64,000 bases of DNA from assembly GCA_009746045.1 (NCBI GenBank), contig RPFO01000774.1, positions 501,970 through 565,969 of the forward strand, given 5' to 3'. A program made the translations under genes and the position numbers. Positions 49,601-62,300 of this stretch are shown here, piece by piece. This DNA comes from Mesostigma viride (lineage: Eukaryota; Streptophyta; Mesostigmatophyceae; Mesostigmatales; Mesostigmataceae). The notes below the pieces were generated by a model that did not search any database, was not told the origin of the DNA, and worked only from the letters and a program-made list of their open reading frames with translations. Position 1 is the stretch's first letter, and every line of letters starts with the position of its first letter.

Positions 49601-50239
49601 ATACCGTGCAAACATCACCCACCACTTGTTCGTTCTCGCGAGATGGTTTGAATGAGCGCCCCACCGTGGCTGGTCCCGCACTAGCCAGGTGCATGGTTTT
49701 GCTGACAAGAAGCGAGCAGCCTGTCTGGGACTTGTCATCTCTCTCGTTTTTATACATATATATATAAATGATTCACTAAAACCATTTAGGAATAGTAATA
49801 GCATGTAGAAATCAAAACAAGATAGTTGTTTATCTGACTGTGATAAACCATAGCTTAGGGAAGATGTGTCGATCTGATTGTGACTGATAAATATCTGATT
49901 GTGGCTGATAAATATCATTTACATTATCATAAAAATAGACATTGCAATAATGTAATATCTTTATCTTACATTGGATGATATTCGGAATCTTATCGTTATA
50001 AATCTTATCCATTATAAACTCCCTCCATCTCTCTCTCTCTCACTCACTCACTCGCTCGCTCACTCACTCACTCACTCACTCACTCACTCACTCACTCACT
50101 CACTCACTCACTCACTCACTCACTCACTCACTCACTCACTCACTCACTCACTCACTCACTCACTCACTCACTCACTCACTCACTCACTCACTCACTCACT
50201 CACTCACTCACTCACTCACTCACTCACTCACTCACTCAC

Positions 50240-50331
<92 letters not shown>

Positions 50332-50333
50332 AG

Positions 50334-50364
<31 letters not shown>

Positions 50365-53069
50365 CCCATCACCCCCTTCCCTACACACACATCCCCACAT
50401 CCCCGCATCCTGACACCACGGCCGCGCACAGGTGTGCCGCAAGAACGCGGAGCGCTATTTTAAGGACGACGCCGACAAGTACCTGCGCTTTCTCGTGCTC
50501 ACGCTGGAGGCCGCCATCGCCATGATGCCCCAAGGGGTGGAACAGATGGTGTGGGTGCTGGACGCCAGAGGTGAGCTGTCCTTCAGTCACTGATGCCCCA
50601 GAGGGTGGAGCAGATGGTGTGGGTTCTCCGTCTCTTCTATTGGAGTGCCAGATGTAAGTGTGTTTCTGGCGGATGCAACGGACATCCTTGGTCTTGACAG
50701 ACGCCAGAAGTCACCGTCACTGAAGCACGGCGTACAGCGCATCCTCATATGATACGCACGCATGCGCAGGCAGGCAACTTGTGCCCTTGTTGCCACCTCT
50801 GCATATAGCTTGCCTCGACCATCGTGTGCAAAAAATGCGCAGAAATGGTCCTGTGATAACGCTCCCCTCATGTGTGGGGCTGGGCGCAGGATTGCGTGCA
50901 GCCGAAGAGGCCCCTGGAAAGGGAAGCGAAATGAGACCGGCTTCCCCACGCATGCACTGCAGTAGCTTCTATTCTCCCCATGGAAAGTCCATGAGTAGCT
51001 TCTGTGCACGCAGCCACCCGTTGTGTGTCGAACCGTCAGCACATGACACCCGCAACGTGCAGGCTCCCTTTTCCATAACCTCATAGGTCCCGAGGTCCTG
51101 CCATTCGGCTTCTATTCTTGGATTAGCTTATACCAGTGAGCCACGTCGCGCCATTTCTGCGCTCTTGAGGACCATGCTGAGGCATCTGTTACGTGCACCA
51201 TGTTGTTCCATTCCTTAGGAAAAGGGCCCTCAGGAAATATGACCCTCAGGAAATAGGACACACGTGCATGGATGTCATGTGGCCGCACACGTGCTCAACC
51301 CCCCCCCCACCCACACACACACACACACACCGGCTCAACCTCCACCTCCCCACCCCCCCAAAGCACCCACAGGCCTGCGCAGCTCCGACTCCCCCCCCAT
51401 CAAGGTCACCCAGAAGCTGCTCAACATCTGCGCGGACCACTATCCGGAGCGGCTGCGCGCGGTGTATGTGGTGGATGCGCCCAAGGTCTTCTGGTACCTT
51501 TGGAAGGTGCGCGCAGGGGTCCCCTGAATGTTTTCAACCCATGGGAGGTGTATGTGGAAGCTGTGTGCAGAATGCCGTATGTAGAGACCCGTGGAAAGGA
51601 CCGGTGGATGGTGTGCGCAGGATGCCTTATGCGGGACCCTATAAGAGACTCTATTGAAGGTGGGCGCGAGAGGGGGGGCATAGCCTGTTGGGCCATGACC
51701 TTTAACATCCTGTCTTTATGGTCCACATATCCCGTTATGTGGATAACTGTATCCGTTATTCTGGCTCGGCCAGCATTGACACCATGTGTGGCTGGTAGTG
51801 CCTACAGTTTGACCATTCCACCTGCTAGTCCATCAACCCTGCCATTTAGGAGGGAGTACACCCAGCTAATCCTCGGAGGCCCATGTCCCGAAACCTTAGA
51901 GACACCCTTTGAGCTTGTGTACGCATCACCTGGACTAGGGCCAGCTCACAGCGCAGCTCCCCGCTCAAGTGATGGGCAGGCAGAAAAGGGGTTTTACTGA
52001 GCACGCCGAACAGGGTCGTCACTGTGTTCTGAGGGATTGTGTGGCCGTTTGGGTCGGCACCCAGCACAGCTACTCCCCGTCACCTCGGGTAGCGGTAGTT
52101 TTGGCGGCGAATACCTGGCAGCCATCGCGAATCCCCCGCAAACCCTAGCCACCCTAGTAACCTCCGTGGCCACCCCAGGCCATCGCCACCTTCAGTCATG
52201 CCGTGTGCATGCAGGGATTGACAGCACGTTCAGTGCTGGATATATCCCCCTAGTGAGATAGGCTGGATATATCCCCCTAGTGAGATAGGCTGGATATATC
52301 CCCCTAGTGAGATAGACTGGATATATCCCCCTAGTGAGATAGGCTGGATATATCCCCCCTAGGGGACCACGTGTTTTGATTGATGGATGCTTGCCGTGCA
52401 GACTAGCGTGACACATCATCAAAGCGCACACACTATGGGTGGTTTGTCCCCCGCCGGCCGCGTCAATATGGTAGCCAAGGGCCTGTGTGAGGGACATCCA
52501 TTATCATGCTGTCACGTGCTACTTGATCACGGGTTTAGGGTTCAGGACTCAGGGCTTCGATGACCCAGGCCTAGAGCTGACCTAGGGCATCATCGTGTCC
52601 CTGTTTTCCTTCCCATACCCGTGTCCGTGCCCGTTCATGCCCATCCCTGCTGGCACGCCCTTTCTGCGGCCATGTGCCCCCCCACCCGCCCAACCGTTCC
52701 CTGATGGCCTGTTGCCCACTCTCCCCCCCCTCCCCCAAGTCCTGTCCTCCTTACTTCAATAAATTGCCTGCGATGATACCCGATATTGGCCTGTACCCCC
52801 CTCAGACCATCAACCCCTTCCTGGACAGGAGCACAAAGTCCAAGATCCACTTTGTGTGGGCCAAGGACTTTGATGCTGGCGACGCGCACCGCGACGAGCC
52901 CATCTCGCTGGAAGAGGCGGCCGCGGCCAGTGAGTACGCGGACAAAGCGCTGGAGGACGCGGCCGCGCTGGAGAAGGAGTTTGCCTCGTACAAGCTCGCG
53001 TTCGAGGCGGCGTATGAGGAGGACAAGTACCGCTCGCTGCTGGGGAAGTGTGCGCCCGCGTGGTGCTGA
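46642..53069 (+). CDS. SEC14-like CRAL-TRIO lipid-binding protein
   Basis: Six exons: 46642-46785, 48034-48151, 49204-49292, 50432-50570, 51373-51506, 52806-53069 (TGA). GT-AG throughout and phases agree; 295 residues. A CRAL-TRIO N-terminal helical region (about 30-88: KWTPEQCAVFEEL, then ERSLRARQNDAPKAVVMLRN and WRSQFGV) precedes the lipid-binding lobe (about 100-225) with FYVAGFDAGQRPIMVCRKN, MVWVLDARGL, YPERLRAVYVVDAPKVFWYL and a TINPFLDRSTKSKIHFV strand-helix. The C-terminal about 65 residues are Ala/Glu-rich and probably helical. Family members carry phosphatidylinositol or other hydrophobic ligands between membranes; the ligand is not predictable here. The start is a real ATG at 46642; an upstream non-coding exon is possible. 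Confidence 0.9.
47576..47645. repeat. 14-bp minisatellite in SEC14-like intron 1
   Basis: Four to five copies of CCCACGCATGTTTG-type units, flanked by looser CATGCCTGCTTGCC repeats from about 47525. Confidence 0.75.
48652..48795. repeat. 30-bp minisatellite in SEC14-like intron 2
   Basis: About four and a half copies of a unit with CCTTGCCAGCCCTTTGCTCG, differing at a few positions. The sense strand is pyrimidine-rich. Confidence 0.85.
50037..50362. repeat. (CACT)n, (CT)n and (CA)n compound array in SEC14-like intron 3
   Basis: About 205 bp of CACT, about 55 bp of CT and about 60 bp of CA with GACA interruptions, ending about 70 bp before the exon 4 acceptor (exon starts 50432). Confidence 0.95.
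52234..52361. repeat. 27-bp minisatellite in SEC14-like intron 5
   Basis: Nearly five copies of a unit beginning GCTGGATATATCCCCCTAG, with one base change in copy 3. Each copy contains the inverted pair GGATATATCC. Confidence 0.9.
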
Positions 53070-53668
53070 GCCATTTTGGGTGCAAGGGCGTGGGGTCGAA
53101 TGATGGTGCTGAGCCATGATGTGGGATACATTGCCTTTACCGGAGGCAAGGTGCATGTGGAGGCACAATGCGGATGCATGATTTGAGCAAGGGTGCTGGG
53201 GCATCATTTGCACTGGCATCCTTTTTTCAGAGGCATGGGCTTGAGGCATGGTGCCGTGCTATGGGTAGGGGGGAGGCTGGGGGCCAGGTGCTCAGGCATC
53301 GGTGTTGCCACATCAGTGTTGATGAGGCGGGCTGGGGAGGCAGGGTGGGTGTGGAGTGACGGTGCGAGGTGTCATGGGCGCGGAGGCATAACGTTGAGGG
53401 GCATGGCATGCAAATGCCAGTAGAGAACCCCTGGCACGGAGTTGCGTCTACGAAACAAGACGCCTCGTGTGCAACCATTACACGACAATGCCAGGGGACA
53501 GCGTGCCCGCGTGTGGTTCTGTTCTCTCTCACGAGCTGGGTCGATGGCGTCATCGACACAAGGTGCGGCTCCACGGAACTGGTGGACTGGGGGATATATG
53601 GTGGCGGCTGGCAGTATTGGTGCCAGGGACAAGTGCTTTTTTTGTCGAGCACATTATTTAATTAATTA
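53070..53668 (+). other. 3' flank of the SEC14-like gene
   Basis: No further gene was recognised. It should hold the 3' UTR; small frames here lack family resemblance. It ends in TTAATTAATTAA at about 53657-53668. Confidence 0.4.
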
Positions 53669-53800
53669 AGAACATACCTCCGTGGGGAGGATATGTAACA
53701 CATATCCCTGAGAAGCGGCATATGGGTTTTAATACATTGTAGGCGATAACCTGCAGGTGGTGGACCTGTAAACTGCCACCTACTCGGGGTGCACAGCTGA
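53669..53800. mobile_element. Half copy of the fold-back element at 27576-27840
   Basis: After a TTAATTAA run comes a CCTCC / GGAGG-type hairpin with ACATACC and GATATGT arms, then the arm sequence CCCTGAGAAGCGGCATATGG, TACATTGTAGGC and GGGGTGCAC, matching 27731-27825 with many changes. The opposite arm is absent. Confidence 0.55.
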
Positions 53801-56800
53801 GGTGTGCAACCTGCACCACCATGTATTCCAGCATCTATGCTTAAAGTTGCGCACATGGGGTGGAAGATGATCATGGCTCAGCATGGCTAGGGCATGATGG
53901 CGTCTCAGCAGAGAGTGGCTCTCTGCATGGGCAAAGCATGGCTGTCTCATAGCGGATGCAGTAAGGCTGCTCCATGGCCGGTCCAGAGCCCACAATCGAT
54001 ATGCTTGGAACACATTGAGAGGCGCCTGTTTGGGAGATTATAAAGGCCTCTCCCGGAGCCTGACATGATGTGTCATGCATGGTGAATTATAATGCTGTGC
54101 CTGCTATGCAAAATATGCATCCATGTTGCATGTGCATAATATACACACAAACATGTACACATGCACGTGCACACGCACGCATATTACAGAGCTGAATGAG
54201 CCACTGAGGTGGACTGAGCACACGGTTTTAGGGTGTTAATTAATTAATAGACACGTGACTTGCACGTCACGTTCACGAGCATAAGTCCTCAGTGGGAGGG
54301 GAACATGGGATGGAATGGATGGTGTTAGCTATCTAGGTCCTAGTTACAGGGGTGTGGGCACCGCGGCCCGAATCGCTATGAATGCCTTATACGCGGTCAC
54401 ACGCGGATCGACCCCCCGCAGACTAGTTGGGGGTGCACATCACCTAAAAATGGCCTTTTTTGTTACATGGGGTCATATCTCCCACACATATAGTCAGATC
54501 GGGGTGCCTTTCTGGACTTAAGGTCCCCCTAGGACCCTGTTCACATCACATAAATTGGGGGGCCAACTGAACTATTTTTAGCATCAAACCGTGACGTGGA
54601 AAAGTGCAAAAAACGATGTTTTCCAGGCATAAGGAGGCATAGCAGCCACACACAAGTAGTAAATGTAGTCCAATTCAGTTGGAAATGGTCATGCTTATTA
54701 ATTTACATCCAAAGACAAAAACCGCCCTTAAGTATGCAATGTAGGACCAAACTATGTGCTATAATTCTGGCATACATGAGCCAAAACACCGTTTTAGTGC
54801 ATTATTTTCAAACTTATGAAGCCCCTGCCAGCACATATGTGGCCCAATCATGCCAGAATTCGTCACAATAGTAGCACAATACTTGAATTTACACTAGAAC
54901 ACAAGTTGGACATACTAGGACCACTGCCGGCCCACTGAAAGTGACGGATGCAAGCAGAAATAGAGCGATTTTTGCCAAAATACTCCATATTCTGCGCCAT
55001 TGTCTTGGAAAACTTTGCATTCTTCACTCAATTATCGTCATGGCTGTCATGGGATTCATATACATGCCACTGGGGCTGGATACATTAACCAACACAGACT
55101 AAAAAAGCGATCATCAAGGGACAAAATCTCCATCAATCACAGTAGATGCTGGCATTCGGAACAAGCACCGTAGTGCCTACAAGCCTTAAGAAGGGGAGCT
55201 TGGCTGACCAGTCGTGCCTGTCGGCTGACCAGTCTCTTTTCTAAACGGGCCCCGCTCGACAGCACACACAATCTCCTTTGCAGTACTTGGCCCACTCTGC
55301 TGGGCACCCCTGCTGTGCGTGTGTTATAGCAGCTAATCCACATATATATCTGCCAGGTGCCTCTCTGCTACATGGAAATACAAAGCGCAATCAAGGACAG
55401 CAGTGGCTTGGGCTGCTATTCGATTGAGCTCAGCACCTAGCTGCTGTGCAACATGATTCTGCATCAGTGCCTGTCCTAATTGCGCCCCCCCGCCCCGGCC
55501 CTTGCCATCATCGTCATGCTCATCATAGTCTTTGGAACGTGCACTGAACTCCAACCCTTGGACAGTCCATAGGTCATTTTAAGAATCTGTGCATGTAATG
55601 CTAGCTCTTCTCAGTTGAACTCATCTACCACCCTCTCATGGTCGTGTCATCTCTCATGTAATCCACCTAGGTTTATCGTGGCCACTGATCTTTCACCCCT
55701 CCTGACATCAAAATCTGGGCAAACACACTGTTGACATCGCCCTTCCTTTTTAGCCTGCATGGCTCCTCATGTTTATCCTTATCTCATCCCTCAATACACC
55801 TAGAACTGTCTATTCATCCCCCTTGCATAGGCGGTGCATAATTGCGGCGTGATGGGGGATTGCCAAAAATAGGTGTAAAATGCATGGGATGGCACGGGGA
55901 GGCTCACACTCATCGCTTTACAATCACATGCACTCATGTGCTAACAATGTCCCTCCCTGCTTTTGACACTGCATGCACATGCATTTCCTACCGGCTATAT
56001 CAAGCCTTTAGTGTGGTTTGGTGCATCAAGAGACATGGCAGGTCAGCTGAGTGCATCAGACCACATTTGTGTTAAGTGTACGCTTGCAACGCTGTTTGCC
56101 CACCGCATGGAGCTCCCCTTTCGGACAGTGGCACAAGTAGCAAGTGCTTACACCTTACTCCCAGCCGCTCACCCTGCCCATGCTAGCAACAAGAACAAAT
56201 GCATGGTCCCCATCCCAACGTAAGGTGCATCACATTGATGGCCCTGCCATCACCTAGCAGTGTGCCACCCCTCTCCACCTCAACCTACTCTGAAAGGCCT
56301 GGGCCCCAACAAACCTTTCAAGACATGGCACTCCTCAAAGAAGGCAACCCCTCAAAGAAGGCGAGGCAGTTTAGGTCTAGGGGGGCTTTGGGTAAGTTAA
56401 AAGATGATAGAGTTCACTAACACAGGCCATGGCAACGACAACCTGCTTCACCCGCTGCATCCATACACCACAAGCCATAAACTGCACAGCCTGGCATGAT
56501 TGCCTAAGGGTCACGTGATCCAAGATGCCCTTCAGGCTCACCCCAGCACACCGGCCCATCCTCACCACCCCACTGGTCATAGTCATCTACAGTGGCATCA
56601 AACTCCTCTAGGACAGAGTGCAGTAAAGGCAACATAGACGTCCTGACACAATTGAATAAGAACGTGGCTGCTACCTACTGCCCTTAAAAAAAAATGTCGA
56701 TTGCTTGCACACATACGCATTCAATTCTTCAAGCAAGCATGCTAACACCTTCACAGCACATCCCAAGGTTGACATCCATCGAGCTTTGTCAACAAGCATG

Positions 56801-57959
56801 ACTTCCTGATGCAAACTTAGCTGTCAAGCTAGGAGAAGGAAAGCTAGGTAAAGAGGTGAGATAGACCCCCCCGCAGCACCTTCCTGCACCAAAACCATGA
56901 CAATATCATCCAGAGCTTGCTAAATACGTACAGCTAACCGGTAGCGGGCGACCTTGCAGTCCAGGTTCAGCGCAAACATCTCGTGTCAGCACCCGCCGGA
57001 GATGGCGGACGCGAACCCACAATGCTTTTAAAGCGAGTCATAAGACTATTTCGGGGAGCGGTGAACGGCTTGGAACACCGAAGGTATGCCGCGACAAAAG
57101 CCTGAAGTTTTTCTCGGAAATACACGCCTGGATGTGGATAAGGGCACCGTTGTCGTGCTTGTGCTTGCGTTGCGAGCAGGCAACCAGTGTTTCTTGCAGT
57201 GTCGAGCAGTAACAGATGGTGGCGCGAGAGCAATATGTGACTTTTAAATCATGGCTACACAGCTTACACCTCCGCAGGCATGTTGGAACAAGCCCCGCCA
57301 TGCCGTGAGCCGAAAAAAAGGAAGAAACGCATCAAGCAAGGACGGTCGTAAACGTCACTGAAAACAGCAAAATCTGACCTGCCGGCAGGTAATGCGACAG
57401 CCTGGAAAATGTGATTCGTTTCTCGAAAAACTGATCAGCGCTCGTGAAAGTAGACTTGAAGCCCATTCGGATTCGACCTTTTGGGAACTGTGAGCTTCCA
57501 ACAAAAAAGTTTCCCCCACAATTAATAAACATGCATTTTCGCTGCCAATTCCAGATCTGGCTGACACAAAAAAATAGCGTCTCAGTTTGCGAATTATTTT
57601 GACGCATGAACATACGCGAATAATATCTACCATGCATCATCGCAAAGCAGGAGAGTTTACGCGTCGTTTGCATCCATCGCAGCGACTTAACATGCATAAT
57701 TGACTTATGACTGATATTCCGGCGGACATAGGGTCGACAGCCATGCGAGGTGGAATTTTTCTGGTCCCGTCGTCCTCAACGCGACGCGTTCGCGCCAAAA
57801 TTCCCAGGATCTCATGTAACCGGACGGACCGATTTTAGGTGATGTGGGTCTCCTTCATCACTACTTGCCATCTATCCTTGCATGCGCATGCGTACCATCT
57901 GCCTCCATATTACAGACAAACCAGGAGGCTGCCCGGGTGTGAGCCCGTCACGTCTAGTG
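53801..57959. other. Long interval without a recognisable gene
   Basis: Contains a degenerate CACGTGAC palindrome beside TTAATTAATTAA (about 54237-54272) and an AT-richer stretch at about 54400-55130. A minus-strand frame at 55554-55333 (QLGAELNRIAAQATAVLD) and frames at 56967-57301 and 57332-57697 have no family that I recognise. A gene with unfamiliar exons cannot be excluded. Confidence 0.4.
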
Positions 57960-58700
57960 TAGCACATGGCCATGCCGAGTCTATCACGAAAAGTCCGCGG
58001 GTGGCGGCCCTGCCGCGTGCGGCCTGGGGCACGCCAGGTGAGCTAGGACATATCGCCCAGGCTGGGCGGGCTTGGTGCCAGCTAGTCTATCTGATCGTGT
58101 GTCTACCTGATCTGTGCGGGCCAGCTCGGATGAGGATTACATCCCCATCTAGTGCTTAGTGGTTGGGGAATGATGCAGATGATATTTGTTTAAACTTTTG
58201 TGTAATTATTTTTTTCTTATGAGGTTGGCATAGTACTCCGTGGCATGCCTTTGCGCATGACACGCAAGTACTTACTAATTACTTACTTACTTACTGTGCG
58301 AGCCAGGTGCCCGGCTAGGCCCAGGCGCCTGTGCCTAATAATGTGGGAAACATAGGGCAAATCAGCGTACAAATCCTCATTACTAATGTGCAAACCAAAG
58401 GGGATGTTAAGGGCCTTGCGCAGCATCTTGGTGACGGTGCCGTCGAGTCGTTGCTCCAGCTCCTGCATCAGTGTCCAGGTCTCGGTGCCGTAGGTCAGGA
58501 TCGTCAGAATGACGACCTTGAAGAGGTCACGCTTGACGATCCAGGGTAGGGCGGGCATGCTCCACCAGCGGCGGTGGTCGGCATGGAGTTGAGCCCACAC
58601 CATGCCGATCCGTTTCGTCATGTCGTCCTCGCAGTCGAGAAGCCAACTGCCGAGCAGCTTTGAGCGGCCGGCCTGAAGTAGGGTAGTTGACCTTGGTACG
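57960..58700 (-). mobile_element. LINE-E ORF2 C-terminal remnant, interrupted by LINE-B
   Basis: Minus strand. 58294-58700 encodes a KLLGSWLLDCEDDMTKRIG block, then VVILTILTYGTETWTL, MLRKALNIPFGLHISNEDLY and a GLAGHLART end. After the LINE-B insert the frame resumes at 58122 with DQVDTRSDRLAG. This is the post-RT region of a LINE ORF2, distinct from A, C and D in sequence. The upstream end near 58700 is a sharp truncation. Confidence 0.75.
58123..58293 (+). mobile_element. 5'-truncated LINE-B flanked by an 11-bp target duplication
   Basis: A 171-bp plus-strand insert begins in the Ser/Asp-rich coding end (AGCTCGGATGAGGATTACAT), includes the stop, 3' UTR and hairpin, and ends in ACTTACTTACTTA. 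It is flanked by CTGTGCGGGCC (58112-58122) and CTGTGCGAGCC (58294-58304), one mismatch apart. Joining the flanks restores the LINE-E frame. Confidence 0.85.
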
Positions 58701-59368
58701 TGTTGTCTAAGAGGGCGTCCCCAACATCTACTGCTCCAATTTTGGTACTTTTGAAATTCCATGCCTGGAGCGCAAAGTTTGCAATATATGTGCCGTTTGT
58801 AGCTCTAGCTCTATAATAACCTGACCAACCCCGCATTCCTCAAAGTACTTAGCACTTGTTGCCTATTCTCATTATGCGAATCACATGATTAGGATGTGCT
58901 TCATGATTGCTATTGCTCGAGATTCAATTAAGAATGATTGACATCAATAAATGATGAACCAAATAAACCAAATTAGGCCACTTGACAAGTTCATGATCCA
59001 TTTAAATTGTACAATTAAGCGATTAATTAATTCATAAATCATACATTACATGGGATACCCCCGTCGACGAGCTAGTGGTACGTACAATGAAACATTTGAG
59101 TTTGTAACATGTCTCCATGGATATATACATGTATGCTGGACCTCGCGCATCTCAGCCCTCTAAGAAATGTTATTTGAACTCAGGTCTAGATCTAAATATA
59201 TACATGATCTGGATAATATTATACACTTCCTTAAAAGAGCATGAATCGAGCTTTACAATTCAGGACAAGGAACTCGTTTGCAAATCACGGCTGAAAGGCA
59301 AGTGCTCACAACGAAGCACGTGCTCTCAAGGCTGTCCACCTCGTCCAACCAAGCCCGGGCGAGCTGGC
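58701..59368. other. AT-rich interval, no gene seen
   Basis: Unrecognised on both strands. It probably includes the 3' UTR of the transposase-like gene (minus strand, stop at 59369). Confidence 0.35.
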
Positions 59369-62300
59369 CTACTCAACAGGTCTCTTCTTGGCCAAGTTCG
59401 TGAGCCGTTTCTCGACGTCTGTCGGAATGGTCAAGATGGCCTGGCGATTGTTAGCTGGGTTGACAACAATGGTGTGTTCGAACCCCGCGTCCATGCACAG
59501 GTAGCAATTGACCAAGTTTGGCTGTTCAGCTTGCGCATCGGCGTCCATTTTGAACATCGTCGCCATACCCGGAAATCTGTCCCAGTAGCGCACCCCCACC
59601 ACCCATTGTCCCTTACGGAACAACTCCCTATCGACCTTGCCGTTTCTGTCGGCCACTCGCCTCACGAAAGTAGCGGCCACCTGATAAGGCTCCTGCAAGA
59701 CTTCCGCTAGCCAATATGGATGATCTGGATCGTGGGACTCATCACCAGAGTAGGACTCGACGGCAAAAATGTCTCGCAGCTTCAGTCTCCTTCCCATCAT
59801 CGTCCTCTCTGCCTGTAGTCTGTTCAGTCGCGTCCCTGCGTGCCCCCCTTGTCCGTTTGGGTTCCTTTGCACTGGCTCCCCCAGTTTGTGGAGCTTCATC
59901 CGAGCACCTCCCACATTCCAGCCGTCCATGTCGGTCCACTCCTTTCGACAATCCCACCACCTTTCCTCGGCGCACGCACCGCCACAATAGCAGGAATACT
60001 GGCGCAGCATTAAGCGCGTCACATTCGACTTGTCCATGCGCCACCAGTGCGCCTTCTTCACTCCTTTGATTTCGCCGCGCCCTGGGCTGTAAGGAAGCAC
60101 CTGCGCGTCGAAGACAAGATTTGCACAAGGGAAAGTTGAAGTTACGAGACCATCGAGCTAGTTGTGTTTTATTAAGCACTCCTGATCGCCAGGACTCCAA
60201 GAACGCCCTAGAAACGACGGCCGGCGTAACTATTCCCTGAACGAGGACTGTACACTTAATTACCTCGGGGAACTCGAAGAAGTTACGCCTGGTCGTTGTG
60301 GTCCCGCCCACCGCCCCCGACGCCAGATTCTCCACCAACTGGGCGGCCGTCTGTTTGTCCTGGTTCTCTTCCCTGATGTGCCACCTCCTCAACATGCACT
60401 TCACAGTCCCACCAGCTCCATCCACCTCCCCCTTTCCGTGCTGCTCCCCAAAGTAATTCCACTCAAATGACTCCAGGTGCGGATCCTCCGTCAGCAGCCG
60501 GGCCACTTCCGCGATCACATTCCTTGACTTGAACTGCATGGAGCAATTGTCCGACCACCCAATGAAGCGCTTCACCTCTACCCCTTCTGACCGTAGTGTC
60601 GCCAGGATTTTGAGGATAGCAAAACGGAGGGCCCGCCCGTCCCTTTTCATTCCGCCCTGTCCGATGAAGTGAAACTCCCTTCTCACGACCTTTCCCGACG
60701 CTGGATCCAAGTAGCGCACGATCCAGGGCATAAGGACGAATGTGACTGGATGCCAATACTGTGCTTGGAGATTGTGATAGGTGTAAGACTGGTAGTTCTC
60801 GGCGTAATCTGTGTGGCATACAAGGTCCCCCACCCGCATCCTTGAGAGACATTCCTTGGAGGCGTCCGCTTGCCACCACGCGTTGAAGCAATGCTGGATG
60901 AAGTCCGGCCACTTGTCCACAATTGCCTCCTTTAGCTCCGTTGGTGTGGACTTGACGTCGACTTGCGTCAATCGCTGCCCACCAGCCTTTGCGATCTCGT
61001 CACAGTCGTCCTGCATATGCGCAGTGTGCACATACAGAAAAGACATCAACTTCGACCCACCAATGACCTGTAGAAAGAAAAAAGACAGGACCTCAGGAAA
61101 AATTGAAAAAGAAACGCCTTGGGGCGCAACCACTCCACTAAAAATTACCTCTGGCCCAAGAACTTCAGGAAACATTGCAAAAGAAACGCCTTGGGGCGCA
61201 ACCACTCCACTAAAAATTACCTCTGGCCCAAGAACCGCACCCGGCGGCACATCCTGCATCTCGTATCTGGTCCATGAAATCAGGTGGTTGGAAGCCTCCT
61301 CCCGTTCGCATAACATGAAGTTCCGAATTCCACACTTGGGAGCCAGGCAAGTGCCCAACACACAAGCCTTACGCCGGATCGAGCAAACCCCCAACTCCTC
61401 GCCCAGGTCATGATCGGGCACCCCTTCCTCGTCGTCCAGCACCCTCCCATGCATGGGCAGATCCTCAAGTTCGCCCTGAAAAGGCTGAACCTGCGGCCGC
61501 GACGACCCCACAGACGACCTCGAACCTCCCCCCTCCCTCATCCCCTCCACCTCACAAGTAAACTTGTTCACCCACTCTGTCGTGTGAGTGGCTTTGAAAA
61601 TGGAACATGTGGGCACGGACGACCCCACGTCGAGCTGGCTACCATGATCGCACGCGTGGCATTCAGGTCCGCACTCGCATCTGGCATGAAAAGTTGCACG
61701 AAATTTGGCCAACCCCCCAACCATGGACTGCATGGTAGTGTGGTGCTGGCATGCGCACAAGTTCCGCATTTTCCACCGCCCCTTGACGCATGCGGGCATA
61801 TGCTTGCAAAAAGTAGTGTATCCCACATGAACTGTGCTCTTCTGATTCGTGCGTAGCATTGACATCCCTGCCTCCGTCTCCAAAATCACCTGATTTCCCC
61901 CCCTCACACCCTCCTCTCCCTCCCCCCCCCCCCCTCCCTACTGTCCATCCGCCGCGGTGGCTTCAACTCCGGATGGCGGGAAATGAACACTTCGTAAATC
62001 TTCGACTTGGAGACAGTATAGTAGCGCGCACCCTCCGAAAACGCTAGTGTATGTTTGTAATCCTTTCTGGTCCATTCACAATGAACATCCTTCATGTTCG
62101 GAGACGCCCGCGTCAAGTTATCATCCCTCCAGCACGCTTGTATCAGGGCAATGACTTCCGTCGGAAGCTCGTCTTTCCTCCTCCTCTCTGGCGCACTCAT
62201 CAAAAGGTCGTCCTCCCCTTCTTCCATTCCATCCCTGTGACCCCGAACAGTTGCGACAAAGCGCCTGTCAATCCCGAACGCGCGCTCCACAATCCTGTCC

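Noticed and set aside
52520-52560. Telomere-like GGGTTTAGGG
   Set aside because: A single short occurrence, not an array.
59117-59710. A 197-codon plus-strand frame
   Set aside because: It is antisense to the last exon of the transposase-like gene, which has the recognisable motifs and splice signals.
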